Shown here piece by piece: positions 14,695-24,500 of a DNA stretch of 42,453 nucleotides (position 1 is the first letter of the stretch; every line of letters begins with the position of its first letter). The stretch is from assembly GCA_913057645.1 (NCBI GenBank), contig CAJXOU010000025.1, forward strand, positions 1-42,453, read 5' to 3'. A program made the translations under genes and the position numbers. The notes under the pieces are model-generated. The model was not told where the DNA came from, did not search any database, and worked only from the letters and a program-made list of their open reading frames with translations. This DNA is from an uncultured Rhodobiaceae bacterium (GTDB taxonomy: Bacteria > Pseudomonadota > Alphaproteobacteria > Parvibaculales > Parvibaculaceae).

Positions 14695-15937
14695 CGTTTG
14701 GCGTGTCTTGCGCCGTCTCTTCCCTGCCGCCGCGCCTGTCGTTTTCGCCGTTCTTCTTGTTGCGCCCGTTCGCGCCGACGATTGCAGTCCGGTGTCCGTA
14801 CCGCAAGGACTCGAGCGCTTCCATGCTGCAATGGAAGAGGTCGAAGCAGGTGAGCGGTCGAAGCCGCTTACCGTTCTTCATCTCGGCGACAGCCATATTC
14901 CCCTCGACACGTTCACGCGCGGTTTGCGTCAGCGCTGGCAGGCGCGTTTTGGCGATGCCGGCCGCGGGCTCATGCCTGGTGTGCCGTTCCGCTATTACGC
15001 GCCGGATGGATATGACATCGAAATGGAGGGCGCGTGGAACATCGCATCGAGCCTGCCGCGAGACGCCTCCGGCCCGTTCGGCATTCAAGGCTTCCGGGTC
15101 AGCAGCGGCGATGACGACGCCACCATCTCCCTGCGCTCGGACAATCCGGTTTCCGCCGTCGAGATCGAAGCCTATGGCGGACCGGATACGGGCGCCTTGC
15201 TTCTGAAACTCGGAGAGGCCGCACCGCTCAAGCTGCCGACGCGTCAGGCGGTGCCGGGCCTCGTCCGTTTTCGCGTGCCGGCAGCGAATGTGCATGAGAT
15301 TCGTCTCGTGCCCGCCGGAACGGGCACGGTTCATCTTCTCGGATGGGCAATCCTCTCTCCCGCGAAGCCGGGTGTGCGGTACGACAGCCATGGCGTTGTC
15401 GCCGCCACCGCGTCGATCACCACGCGGTGGGACAAGGATGCGGTGCGCGCGCAGGTCGCCGCGATGAACCCCGATCTCGTCATTCTCGGCTTTGGGACGA
15501 ATGAAGGTTTCAACAACGGTCTCGACATCGCGGCCTACGGCGCCGAGCTTGCCGGCTTCATCGATCTTCTCATGGCGGCGGCACCCGGTTCCTCGCTCGC
15601 CCTTCTCGGACCGTTCGACGGGGCGCGGCAGGGCGCGGGCGAAACATGCGGCGGAGGCTGGACGACACCGCCGAAACTTGATGCGGTGCGGAGCGTTCTC
15701 GCAAACCTTGCCGCCGCGCGCGGCGCTTTCTTCTGGGATGGCGGTGCAGCGATGGGCGGACGCTGCTCGGCGGATGAATGGGCGCGGGCCGAGCCGCCGC
15801 TCATGTATGCGGACAGGGTACACCTTCGCGCGGCCGGAGCCGAACGGCTCTCGGCGCAGCTATGGAACTCGTTGATGGGACTTGAAGAAAACGTGGCTGA
15901 AAGCGGTGCCTGTCACGCAGATGACGCGCCGGATTAA
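14663..15937 (+). CDS. Second SGNH/GDSL-like exported protein
   Basis: 424 residues from ATG 14663, overlapping the previous gene by 32 bases; an ATG at 14630 is in frame too. Signal peptide LFPAAAPVVFAVLLVAPVRA ends near residue 38. Block I is VLHLGDSHIP (Ser77), block III VILGFGTNEG, block V YADRVHLRAAGAERL, giving a Ser-Asp-His set. Between blocks I and III lies a roughly 150-residue beta-rich insert (AVEIEAYGGPDTGALLLKLGE...), like the carbohydrate-binding or jelly-roll inserts of larger SGNH O-acyltransferases. It would act in the periplasm with the MBOAT protein at 16070. The first protein has the same catalytic blocks without this insert, so the two are not simple duplicates. Confidence 0.86.
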   Translation: MTGSGSAPPTDVWRVLRRLFPAAAPVVFAVLLVAPVRADDCSPVSVPQGLERFHAAMEEVEAGERSKPLTVLHLGDSHIPLDTFTRGLRQRWQARFGDAGRGLMPGVPFRYYAPDGYDIEMEGAWNIASSLPRDASGPFGIQGFRVSSGDDDATISLRSDNPVSAVEIEAYGGPDTGALLLKLGEAAPLKLPTRQAVPGLVRFRVPAANVHEIRLVPAGTGTVHLLGWAILSPAKPGVRYDSHGVVAATASITTRWDKDAVRAQVAAMNPDLVILGFGTNEGFNNGLDIAAYGAELAGFIDLLMAAAPGSSLALLGPFDGARQGAGETCGGGWTTPPKLDAVRSVLANLAAARGAFFWDGGAAMGGRCSADEWARAEPPLMYADRVHLRAAGAERLSAQLWNSLMGLEENVAESGACHADDAPD

Positions 15938-16069
15938 CCAAGAATACAGGCAGAGATTGAGCTTTTCGGCCTCAGCGGGGATGATGCGGGCAATGCCGTC
16001 ATGCCCCCCTGATGGTTAGTTTGGGCGACATGTGTGTGCGGGTAACGCTCGCGCGAGTATCGGGGCGGC

Positions 16070-17521
16070 ATGCTTTTTCCGACGATCGAGTTCGGGATTT
16101 TCTTTCTGATCGTTTTTGCGGTCAGCTGGGCCATGCGCGGCGCGCCGGAGCTGCGCAAGTTCATCCTGCTCGGCGCGAGCTATTTCTTCTATGGCTGGTG
16201 GGACTGGCGGTTCCTCGGACTTCTTTTCCTCTCGACGCTGATCAACTACCTGGCAGGCCTCGCTGTCGCCCATGTCCGGAGCGAAGGTCTGCGCAAGTTC
16301 ATCGTCGGTATCGCCGTTGTTGCCGGGTTGTCGATCCTCGGCTTCTTCAAGTATTACGGCTTCTTTCTTACGTCATTCGCGACGCTGCTGGAGACTGCGG
16401 GTCTGGAGCGGGACTTGCCGTTCATGCAGGTGATCCTGCCGGTCGGCATATCCTTTTTTACCTTCCAGGGCATTTCCTATGTGGTCGATGTCTATCGCGG
16501 CCACGCGACGGCAGAGAAATCGCTCCTGAACGTGATGCTCTACATCTCCTTCTTCCCGCAGCTCGTGGCGGGGCCGATCGTGCGCGCGGCGGATTTCCTG
16601 CCGCAGCTTCACCGTGCGCCTGCGCTGACGCGCGCTCATATCGGTGTCGGAGTGGTGCTGATCCTGTCCGGTCTTGCGAAGAAGATGGTGATCGCGAATT
16701 ACCTGGCGACCGAGCTTGTCGATCCGGTTTTCTTCGATCCGACGGCGGTGGGCGCGCTGGACCTGCTGATCGGCGTCTACGGATATGCCGTCCAGATCTA
16801 TTGCGACTTCTCGGGATACAGCGACATCGCCATTGGCGTTGCGGCGTTGCTCGGTTATCGCTTTCTCGAGAATTTCGACCAGCCCTATCGCGCGTCGAGC
16901 CTTCAGGACTTCTGGCGGCGCTGGCATATCTCGCTCTCTACCTGGCTCCGCGACTATCTCTATGTTCCGCTTGGCGGCAACAGATACGGAGAAGCGAAGA
17001 CCTATCGCAATCTCTTCCTCACCATGTTTCTCGGCGGCATCTGGCACGGCGCCGCATGGACTTTCGTTTTCTGGGGTACGTTCCACGGGGCGATGCTCGC
17101 CGTGGAACGTTATGCGCGGAAGAAGCTCGACGAGTTCGCCCCGCCGCATAGCGATCCCGGCGGTGTGATGACGGCGTTCGGAAACGGTGCGCAGCACATT
17201 GTAGGCATCGTCTGGACATTCCATCTGGTGTGCTTTGCGTGGATATTCTTCCGCGCCGACAGTTTCTCGACGGCGGGGAGCTATCTCGCCGGCTTTGCGC
17301 GCTGGTCGGAGCCGAGCCAGTATGTCACACCGTTCGCCGTCGGCCTGATCGTCCTCGCCATGTTCTTCCAGTTCACGCCGCGCAATCTCGGGCGATGGCT
17401 TGCGCAACTCATACAGTGGCTGCCGTCGCCGATGCTCGGGCTTTTGCTTGGCGGGGGTATCTGGTTCATCTGGGCCGTCGCGCCCGAGGGTGTCGCACCC
17501 TTCATCTATTTCCAGTTCTGA
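16070..17521 (+). CDS. MBOAT-family membrane O-acyltransferase
   Basis: 483 residues with about ten to twelve membrane segments. Family signatures are clear: SYFFYGWWDWRF, FFTFQGISYVVDVYRG, MLYISFFPQLVAGPIVRA, QIYCDFSGYSDIAIG, LQDFWRRWHISLSTWLRDY-type region, and the catalytic His in GGIWHGAAWTF. AlgI, PatA and DltB relatives move an acyl group across the inner membrane to a periplasmic acceptor; the flanking SGNH proteins would finish transfer to a polysaccharide. No polysaccharide synthase genes lie in the window, so the acceptor is unknown. It starts 132 bases after the second SGNH gene and is followed seven bases later by a small membrane protein. Confidence 0.95.
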   Translation: MLFPTIEFGIFFLIVFAVSWAMRGAPELRKFILLGASYFFYGWWDWRFLGLLFLSTLINYLAGLAVAHVRSEGLRKFIVGIAVVAGLSILGFFKYYGFFLTSFATLLETAGLERDLPFMQVILPVGISFFTFQGISYVVDVYRGHATAEKSLLNVMLYISFFPQLVAGPIVRAADFLPQLHRAPALTRAHIGVGVVLILSGLAKKMVIANYLATELVDPVFFDPTAVGALDLLIGVYGYAVQIYCDFSGYSDIAIGVAALLGYRFLENFDQPYRASSLQDFWRRWHISLSTWLRDYLYVPLGGNRYGEAKTYRNLFLTMFLGGIWHGAAWTFVFWGTFHGAMLAVERYARKKLDEFAPPHSDPGGVMTAFGNGAQHIVGIVWTFHLVCFAWIFFRADSFSTAGSYLAGFARWSEPSQYVTPFAVGLIVLAMFFQFTPRNLGRWLAQLIQWLPSPMLGLLLGGGIWFIWAVAPEGVAPFIYFQF

Positions 17522-17528
17522 GGCGCCG

Positions 17529-17930
17529 ATGCTTGATCTCCTGCATCACGAACGGGACGACGACGAGTACGCCGAGGAGGCCCAAGCCCTTCAGGAGGCC
17601 GAGACGCGGCGTTCCGTCATGCGGATGTCGTTTGCGCTCGTTGTCGCGGCGGCGCTGCTTCTCGCTTTCAACAGCCAGAGCCTCGTCACCTGGGTCAACG
17701 GTTTCGAGGTCGGCCCGGTGCAGGATACGATCGTCTCGCTCGCGGCCCGCTGGAACGGTCAGATGGAGGAACAGGGTCTCGATACCCCGGCGAAGACCGT
17801 TCGCGGCGAGGTCAACGAAGCGCGGAACATGGACTGGGCGGAGGTGGAGCGCTGGCTCGAGAACGAGCAGGCGCGCTCGCGCGAGGGTGCGCGGCTTCTA
17901 CGCGGCATGCTGAGCGAAGACCGCGGTTAG
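17529..17930 (+). CDS. Small single-pass membrane protein of the MBOAT cluster
   Basis: 133 residues, start just past the MBOAT stop with GAGGCG before the ATG. An acidic cytoplasmic N-terminus (DDDEYAEEAQALQEAE) precedes one membrane helix (MSFALVVAAALLLAFN, about 33-48); the rest is helical, with VRGEVNEARNMDWAEVERWLENEQ. I do not recognise a family. Its position suggests an accessory subunit of the acylation complex, holding the MBOAT and SGNH proteins together across the membrane (inference). The stop overlaps the convergent Coq4-like gene by four bases. Confidence 0.8.
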   Translation: MLDLLHHERDDDEYAEEAQALQEAETRRSVMRMSFALVVAAALLLAFNSQSLVTWVNGFEVGPVQDTIVSLAARWNGQMEEQGLDTPAKTVRGEVNEARNMDWAEVERWLENEQARSREGARLLRGMLSEDRG

Positions 17931-18925
17931 GCGGCGGCGCTGCGCAATTGTTCGACAAGGTCCGCCGGATAGATGCTCGTGAAAGCCTCGATGCCGTATT
18001 GCGTGCGGATATCGGCGATGGGGCGGTGCCACTCCTGCTCCCACTCGATCGCCATGAATGACGGTGTCATGCGTCCGTGCTGCCAGCCTTCGATGATCAA
18101 TTGCATGACGACGGGAAAGGCGTCGGGCGCATTGAAGAGGGTCGATGTCGCCGCCGTCGCGATCAGCATGCCCGAATAGCTGTGATCGAACTGCGCCAGC
18201 GAAAAGGCCGAGATGCCGACTTCCTGAAGTGCCGTCGTGCGGTAACCCGCCATCAGGTGCCAGACGTCGTGCATTTGCAGGATGCGCGTGTTGAGGTAGC
18301 GAAGGGCGGGCGGCATATCGGACAGGCCCGTTTCCTCCCGGTCGAGCACTTCGAGGTGAAAGTCGTTGTCGACGATCAGCCGGTAGAAGTCGTGACCCAG
18401 CGATCCTTCGGGTTGTGCGCCCAGAACATCGAGGGTCAGCTTCGGCGGTAGCGCACGGTTTTCGGCGCCTGCCGTACCCGGATGGGCGATGGCGGCTTTC
18501 TCCGCGCGGCCGACAAAGCTCGCAGGCAGGTTCGAGGCGAGACCCGCGACCCTTGCCGTCACTTCTTCGCCGCTCATATTGCCGTCGCGATTGTCGATAA
18601 AGCTCCAGAACCGATCCCAGAAGGCGGCGTCCGGACGTTCGGCCTCGCCCAGCCGCGCCAGCATCTCCAGCTGAGCGGGCGGTGTTCCAGGCAGGGCCGC
18701 GCTCTCGCCGACCCAGCCACGGGTGAGGTTGTCGAGTACGGCCATGGACGCACCGGGACTCACAAAGGCGACATGAGCAATGGCTGCCGCCATTTCCCGC
18801 ATGGCCGCCGGATCGCCCGCCTTCGCATTCGCTCCCAGGGTTTCGATGTCGGTGGCGCCGATGCCGTCTTGGCCGAACCGGCCCGTCAGCCGCTCGAATT
18901 CCTGCTGCTCTTCAGTGCGTTTCAT
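17927..18925 (-). CDS. Coq4-family protein
   Basis: 332 residues, longer than the usual 220-270. The Coq4 metal-binding signature is exact: H219-D220-V-W-H223 followed by 11 residues and E235 (HDVWHLMAGYRTTALQE). In eukaryotes Coq4 organises ubiquinone synthesis and has been linked to C1 decarboxylation; bacterial members are less studied. The N-terminal 100 residues, DPAAMREMAAAIAHVAFVSP and following, are an extra helical part. The ribosome site (AGAGAT) is weak. No other ubiquinone gene is adjacent, so its role in quinone metabolism is inferred from family. Confidence 0.88.
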   Translation of the reverse strand: MKRTEEQQEFERLTGRFGQDGIGATDIETLGANAKAGDPAAMREMAAAIAHVAFVSPGASMAVLDNLTRGWVGESAALPGTPPAQLEMLARLGEAERPDAAFWDRFWSFIDNRDGNMSGEEVTARVAGLASNLPASFVGRAEKAAIAHPGTAGAENRALPPKLTLDVLGAQPEGSLGHDFYRLIVDNDFHLEVLDREETGLSDMPPALRYLNTRILQMHDVWHLMAGYRTTALQEVGISAFSLAQFDHSYSGMLIATAATSTLFNAPDAFPVVMQLIIEGWQHGRMTPSFMAIEWEQEWHRPIADIRTQYGIEAFTSIYPADLVEQLRSAAA

Positions 18926-18984
18926 TCTTGCATCTCTGTTTCACGCTCGTTTGGAGCAGGATAAGCATAAAAATGTACCGAAGT

Positions 18985-19317
18985 CTAATTTACTATCCAG
19001 CCGATCAGCCAGAGCGAGGCCATGCCTGCGGCAAGCGTTGCGACGACGCTCTTCGTGAGCCAGGCAATGAGCGCGGCGACAGCTGCCGCCGCGAGGCGGG
19101 GATTGTCGATCCCGAAATAGAGGTCGCTCGCCGGTCCATGCCGCAGAACGGCGGGAACGATGATGGCGCTCAGGACGGCGGGTGGCAGGAAGCGGAGCGC
19201 CCTCGTCATGCTCTCGGGAAGCGCCATGCGTCCTGCGAGTTCGATAAAGGAGAAGCGCAGCGCGAAAGTGCCCGCTCCGATAGCGAAGATGCAGAGCCAA
19301 ATCGTTGCGGCGTCCAT
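18985..19317 (-). CDS. azlD: AzlD-family branched-chain amino-acid transport subunit
   Basis: 110 residues with three or four membrane segments (IWLCIFAIGAGTFALRFSF, FLPPAVLSAIIVPAVL, LAAAAVAALIAWLTKSVVATLAAG). The TFALRFSF and LPPAVLSAII motifs are AzlD signatures. Together with AzlC it forms an inner-membrane exporter for branched-chain or related amino acids (LIV-E class). The ATG overlaps the azlC stop by one base (TGATG), indicating translational coupling. Confidence 0.9.
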   Translation of the reverse strand: MDAATIWLCIFAIGAGTFALRFSFIELAGRMALPESMTRALRFLPPAVLSAIIVPAVLRHGPASDLYFGIDNPRLAAAAVAALIAWLTKSVVATLAAGMASLWLIGWIVN

Positions 19318-20045
19318 CAGTTCGGCTCCTTGCGATGCTGGGAGAAATGTCTGTCTGCGAGATAGCCTGCCGCGACACCGCAAACCGCTGCCGCGAAGAG
19401 GCCCATATTGAAGGGAAGGGTCCAGGCGAGCGCGACCACCACGCCGCCCGTCAGTGCGGCCGCCGCCATCGGAGTTTCGCGAATGCTAGGTACGAGGAGC
19501 GCGATGAAGCTCAGCGGCACGAAGAAGTCCATCGACCAGTCCGGCGGAATGCTGTTGCCGAGAAAGTATCCGGCGGCGGTCGCCGCCGCCCAGACGACCC
19601 ACATCAGACTGGCGTTGCCCATATAGAAGCGGAGCCGCGCGGCCTTAGACATCTCCGGCCGCATGTTGAAGCGCGTGACGCTGAGCGCATAGGACTGGTC
19701 GGTCATCAGATGGGCGATGAGCGCGCGCATCCACACGCTTCGACGCTCGAAATGCGGGGCGAGCGACGCGCCATACATGGCGAAGCGCAGATTGATGACG
19801 AGGCCTGTCAGAATGACGACAAGCGCGGGTGCCGCATCGGCGATGAGCTGAAGCGCAGCGATCTGCGAGGCCCCTGCGAAAACAATCATGGACTGGCCGA
19901 TGCCGGCCCATGCATCGAGTCCGGCTTCGGACGCAGCAACGCCCGCGATCATGCCGAAAGGAAGCACGCCGGGGATGAGCGGAAGCATGACGCTTATTCC
20001 GTCGATCCAGTCCTGCCTTGCAGATGTTTCCGTCATTTCCATCAT
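19317..20045 (-). CDS. azlC: AzlC-family branched-chain amino-acid exporter
   Basis: 242 residues, with MLPLIPGVLPFGMIAGVAA, MIVFAGASQIAALQL and NLRFAMYGASLAPHF being AzlC hallmarks; about seven membrane segments. It is the large permease subunit of the LIV-E exporter, working with AzlD downstream. Three ATGs (20045, 20042, 20036) could start it. Only a handful of bases separate the strong gltD terminator from these starts, so its promoter position is odd (see findings). Confidence 0.92.
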   Translation of the reverse strand: MMEMTETSARQDWIDGISVMLPLIPGVLPFGMIAGVAASEAGLDAWAGIGQSMIVFAGASQIAALQLIADAAPALVVILTGLVINLRFAMYGASLAPHFERRSVWMRALIAHLMTDQSYALSVTRFNMRPEMSKAARLRFYMGNASLMWVVWAAATAAGYFLGNSIPPDWSMDFFVPLSFIALLVPSIRETPMAAAALTGGVVVALAWTLPFNMGLFAAAVCGVAAGYLADRHFSQHRKEPN

Positions 20046-20051
20046 CCAATG

Positions 20052-20085
20052 AAAAAGGCCCCCGCGATCTTCTCACGGGGGCCTT
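20052..20085 (-). terminator. Rho-independent terminator of the gltBD operon
   Basis: On the minus strand AAGGCCCCCG and CGGGGGCCTT form a perfect 10-base GC-rich stem around an 11-base loop, followed by TTTTTC. It starts about 20 bases after the gltD stop. Confidence 0.9.
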
Positions 20086-20106
20086 GCTTCGACTTTTGGC
20101 GCTCTG

Positions 20107-21528
20107 TCAGCGCGGAAGTCTCGTTTCCCCCATCAGGAACAGGTCTACCTCGCGGGCAGCCTGACGGCCCTCGCGAATGGCCCATACGACAAGCGACTGG
20201 CCGCGACGCATGTCGCCTGCCGCGAAGACCTTGTCGAGGTTCGACTTGTAGGTCGCCGTGTCGGCCGCGACGTTGCCGCGCTGGTCGAGCTGGACGCCGA
20301 GTTCCTTCAGCATGCCCTCATGCACGGGATGAACGAAGCCCATGGCCAGCAGCACGAGATCGGCCTTGATCTCGAACTCCGAGCCTTCGATGGGCTGCAT
20401 CTTTTCGTCGACCTTCACGCATTCGATCGCGGTGACGTGACCGTCCTTGCCGATAACGCGCCGTGTCATGACTGCGAAGTCGCGCGTCGCGCCTTCGGCC
20501 TGGCTCGAAGAGGTGCGCATCTTCAGCGGCCAGTCCGGCCAGGTGAGGAGCTTGTTTTCCTTCTCCGGCGGGGCGGGCATGATTTCGAGCTGCGTCACCG
20601 AAACCGCTCCCTGACGGAACGAGGTGCCGATGCAGTCCGAACCCGTGTCGCCGCCGCCGATCACGACGACATGCTTGCCGTTGGCGAGGATCGGTTCGAC
20701 CTGGCCGATGGGCTCGTCGGAAACACGGCGGTTCTGCTGTGGCAGGAACTCCATCGCGAAGTGAACGCCGGATAGGTCGCGCCCCTCGACGGGAAGATCG
20801 CGCGGCTTTTCCGAGCCGCCGGTCAGGATCACGGCGTCGAACGCGTCCGTCAGTTCCTTCGCGTCCTTGTTCACGCCGATATGCGTGCCGTAGTGGAAGG
20901 TGACGCCTTCGTCTTCCATCTGCTCGACGCGGCGGTCGATAAGGTGCTTTTCCATCTTGAAGTCCGGAATGCCGTAGCGGAGCAGGCCGCCTGCCTTCTG
21001 GAACTTCTCGAAGAGATGAACGTCGTGGCCGCGCCGGGCAAGCTGCTGCGCGGCGGCGAGACCGGCAGGACCGCCGCCGACGACGGCGACCTTCTTGCCG
21101 GTCTTCTTCTCCGGCACCTGTGGCGTAATCCAGCCTTCCTTCCAGCCGCGATCCACGATCGTGCATTCGATCGTCTTGATGGTGACGGGCTGGTCGGTCA
21201 GGTTCAGCGTGCAACTCGCCTCGCAGGGCGCGGGGCAGATGCGGCCCGTGAACTCCGGAAAGTTGTTCGTCGAATGGAGGTTGCGGCAGGCCTCTTCCCA
21301 GTCCGAATGATAGACGAGGTCGTTCCAGTCCGGGATCTGGTTGTTCACCGGGCAGCCGTTGTGACAGTACGGAATGCCGCAATCCATGCAGCGCGCAGCC
21401 TGATCCTTCACCGCTTCTTCGGCGAGCGGAATCACGAATTCCTTGTAGTTGCGAATCCGGTCGGCGGCCGGGAGGTACTTTCGATCCTGCCGGTCGATTT
21501 CCAGGAAGCCTGTAATCTTGCCCAACAC
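20107..21528 (-). CDS. gltD: Glutamate synthase (NADPH) small subunit
   Basis: 473 residues. It passes electrons from NADPH through FAD and Fe-S centres to GltB for synthesis of glutamate from glutamine and 2-oxoglutarate. Cysteines C47, C50, C55, C59 and C98, C102, C106 ligate the [4Fe-4S] clusters; the FAD loop is GGGPAG (151-156) and the NADPH loop GGGDTGSD (291-298). The start is a GTG at 21528 with AGGAG five bases before it inside the end of gltB; gltB stops at 21529, so the two are directly adjacent. Length matches the family (about 470). A strong terminator follows. Confidence 0.97.
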   Translation of the reverse strand: MLGKITGFLEIDRQDRKYLPAADRIRNYKEFVIPLAEEAVKDQAARCMDCGIPYCHNGCPVNNQIPDWNDLVYHSDWEEACRNLHSTNNFPEFTGRICPAPCEASCTLNLTDQPVTIKTIECTIVDRGWKEGWITPQVPEKKTGKKVAVVGGGPAGLAAAQQLARRGHDVHLFEKFQKAGGLLRYGIPDFKMEKHLIDRRVEQMEDEGVTFHYGTHIGVNKDAKELTDAFDAVILTGGSEKPRDLPVEGRDLSGVHFAMEFLPQQNRRVSDEPIGQVEPILANGKHVVVIGGGDTGSDCIGTSFRQGAVSVTQLEIMPAPPEKENKLLTWPDWPLKMRTSSSQAEGATRDFAVMTRRVIGKDGHVTAIECVKVDEKMQPIEGSEFEIKADLVLLAMGFVHPVHEGMLKELGVQLDQRGNVAADTATYKSNLDKVFAAGDMRRGQSLVVWAIREGRQAAREVDLFLMGETRLPR

Positions 21529-24500
21529 TTACTCTCCTGCTGCGGCCATAGCTTGCGCAGATTCTTCCTGCGCCCGCTGCATTTCCCGAAGGGCGCGGCG
21601 GTACTCCACCGGCATTACCTTGCGGAATTTGGGCAGCATGGCCTCCCAATTGTCCAGAATGCTCCGCGCACGAGCCGAATTGGTGTAGTGCGCGTGATTT
21701 TCGATGAGCTGGTGCAGCCGCTCGGCATCGAAGCGCGTCATGTCACTCATGACGTCGACGCGGCCGTGGCTTTCGAGGTCGCCCGTCTGGTGGCGGTGCC
21801 GCTCCATCAGGTCGTGCTCTTCCTTCACCGGCTCGAGGTCGACCATGGCGAGGTTGCAGCGCCGTTCGAACATGCCGTCCTCATCCAGCACATAGGCGAT
21901 GCCGCCCGACATGCCGGCCGCGAAGTTGCGGCCCGTCTCGCCGAGAACGACAACGATGCCGCCCGTCATGTATTCGCAGCCATGATCGCCCGTGCCTTCG
22001 ACGACGGCGATGGCGCCGGAGTTGCGCACGGCGAAGCGTTCGCCTGCGACGCCGCGGAAGTAGCATTCGCCGCTGATCGCGCCATAGAGCACCGTGTTGC
22101 CGACGATGATCGACTTCTCGGGCACGATGCTGCTTTGCTTCGGCGGATAGACGATCAGGCGGCCGCCGGAAAGGCCCTTGCCGACATAGTCGTTCGCTTC
22201 GCCTTCGAGTTCGAGCGTCACGCCGGCCGCGACCCAGGCGCCGAAGCTCTGTCCCGCCGTGCCGGTCAGCTTCACATGGATCGTGTCGTCGGTGAGGCCC
22301 GCATGGCCATAGCGCTTCGCGATCTCGCCCGAGAGCATGGCGCCGGTCGTGCGATCCGTGTTGCGAATCGGCAGTTCGATCTGCACGGGCTTCCTGTGCT
22401 CGATGGCGTCCTTCGCCTTCTCGATCAGGATGCGGTCCATGATGTCGTGGATCTTGTGATCCTGGGTTTCGCTGTGATGGATCGCGACATGCGCCGGCGC
22501 CACGGGCTTGTGGAAGAGCTTCGAGAAGTCGAGGCCCTTCGCTTTCCAGTGTTCCACGACCTTGCGCTTGTCGAGCATCTGCATCTGCCCGATCATCTCG
22601 TCCATCTTGCGATAGCCCATCGCCGCCATCAGCTCGCGCACTTCCTCGGCTACGAAGAAGAAATAATTGATGACGTGTTCCGGCGTGCCGACGAAGCGCT
22701 TGCGAAGTTCGGGGTCCTGCGTCGCAACCCCGACGGGGCAGGTGTTCAGGTGACACTTGCGCATCATGATGCAGCCGGCCGCGATCAGCGGCGCAGTCGC
22801 AAAACCGAACTCGTCCGCGCCGAGCAGTGCGCCGATCACGACGTCTCGGCCCGTACGCAACCCGCCATCGACCTGCACGGCAATGCGGCCGCGCAGATGG
22901 TTCATGACGAGCGTCTGATGCGTTTCGGCGAGGCCGATTTCCCAGGGGGAACCCGCATGCTTGATCGAAGTCAGCGGCGAGGCGCCCGTGCCGCCTTCAT
23001 AGCCTGAAATCGTCACGTGGTCCGCGCGGGCCTTGGAGACACCTGCGGCGACCGTACCGACGCCGACTTCCGAGACGAGCTTCACGGAGACGAGCGCGTC
23101 CTTGTTCGTGTTCTTCAGGTCAAAGATGAGCTGCGCCAGGTCCTCGATCGAATAGATGTCGTGGTGCGGAGGCGGGGAGATAAGACCCACGCCCGGCGTC
23201 GAGTGACGCACCTTGGCGATCACCGCATCGACCTTGTGGCCGGGCAGCTGGCCGCCTTCGCCGGGCTTCGCGCCCTGCGCCATCTTGATCTGGATCATGT
23301 CGGAGTTGACGAGATATTCCGTCGTAACGCCGAAACGGCCGGACGCCACCTGCTTGATGGACGAGCGCATGCTGTCGCCGTTCGGCAGCGGCTTGAAGCG
23401 ATCGACTTCCTCGCCGCCTTCGCCCGTGTTCGAGCGGCCGCCGATGCGGTTCATGGCGAGCGCAAGCGTCGTATGCGCTTCACGGCTGATCGAGCCGAAG
23501 GACATGGCGCCGGTCGCGAAACGCTTCACGATGTCGACGGCGGGTTCGACCTCGTCGATGGAGATCGGCTCGCGGCCGTCATCCTCGGCGGTCTTGATGT
23601 CGAACAGGCCGCGGATCGTGAGCAGGCGTTCGTTCTGCTCGTTGATCTGGCGCGCAAAGGCCCGGTACTTGTCTTCGCTGTTGCCACGCACGGCATGCTG
23701 CAGGTCACGCACGCTGTCGGACGTCCAGGCATGGTCTTCGCCGCGGATGCGCAGCGCGTATTCGCCGCCCACGTCGAGGGCGCTTCTCAGCACCGGGGCG
23801 TCGGAATAGGCGAGGTTGTGGCGCTCGAAGGTCTCGCGCGCGATTTCGGCGATGCCGACACCCTCGATCATCGAGACCGTGCCCGTGAAATAGGCGTCGC
23901 AGAAACTCGTGGCGAGGCCGACTGCGTCGAAAATCTGGGCGCCGCAATAGGACTGGTAGGTCGAAATGCCCATCTTGGACATGACCTTCAGAATACCCTT
24001 GTCGATTGCCTTGATGTAGCGCTTCTCGGCTTCCTTCCGGGTCAGCCCCTCGTCCAGATGCGGAAGCAGCTCGCTCAGCGTCTCGAAGGCGAGATAGGGG
24101 TTGATCGCCTCGGCGCCATAGCCCGCGAGACAGCAGAAATGGTGCACTTCGCGCGCTTCGCCGGTTTCGACGACGATGCCGACCTTGGTGCGCAGGCCCT
24201 TGCGGATCAGGTGGTGATGCACGGACGAGGTTGCGAGCAGCGCCGGAATGGCGATGCGCTCGGCCGAGATGAGCCGATCCGACAGGATGACGATGTTGAA
24301 GCCCTGGTCGACGGCTTCCTCCGCGCGCTCACAGAGCCGCTCCACCATTTCAGCCATCGTCTCTTCGCCGCGTTCCACGGCAAAGGTGATGTCGAGCGTC
24401 TGCGTGCGGAAATGGTTGTCGGCCACCTCGCCGATCATGCGGATCTTTTCGAGATCCTCGTTGGTCAGGATCGGCTGGCGCACTTCGAGGCGCTTCACCG

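Noticed and set aside
15930-16020. TTAACCA and TGGTTAG, possible CtrA half-sites before the MBOAT gene
   Set aside because: They do not fit the TTAA-N7-TTAA spacing and lie about 80 bases apart.
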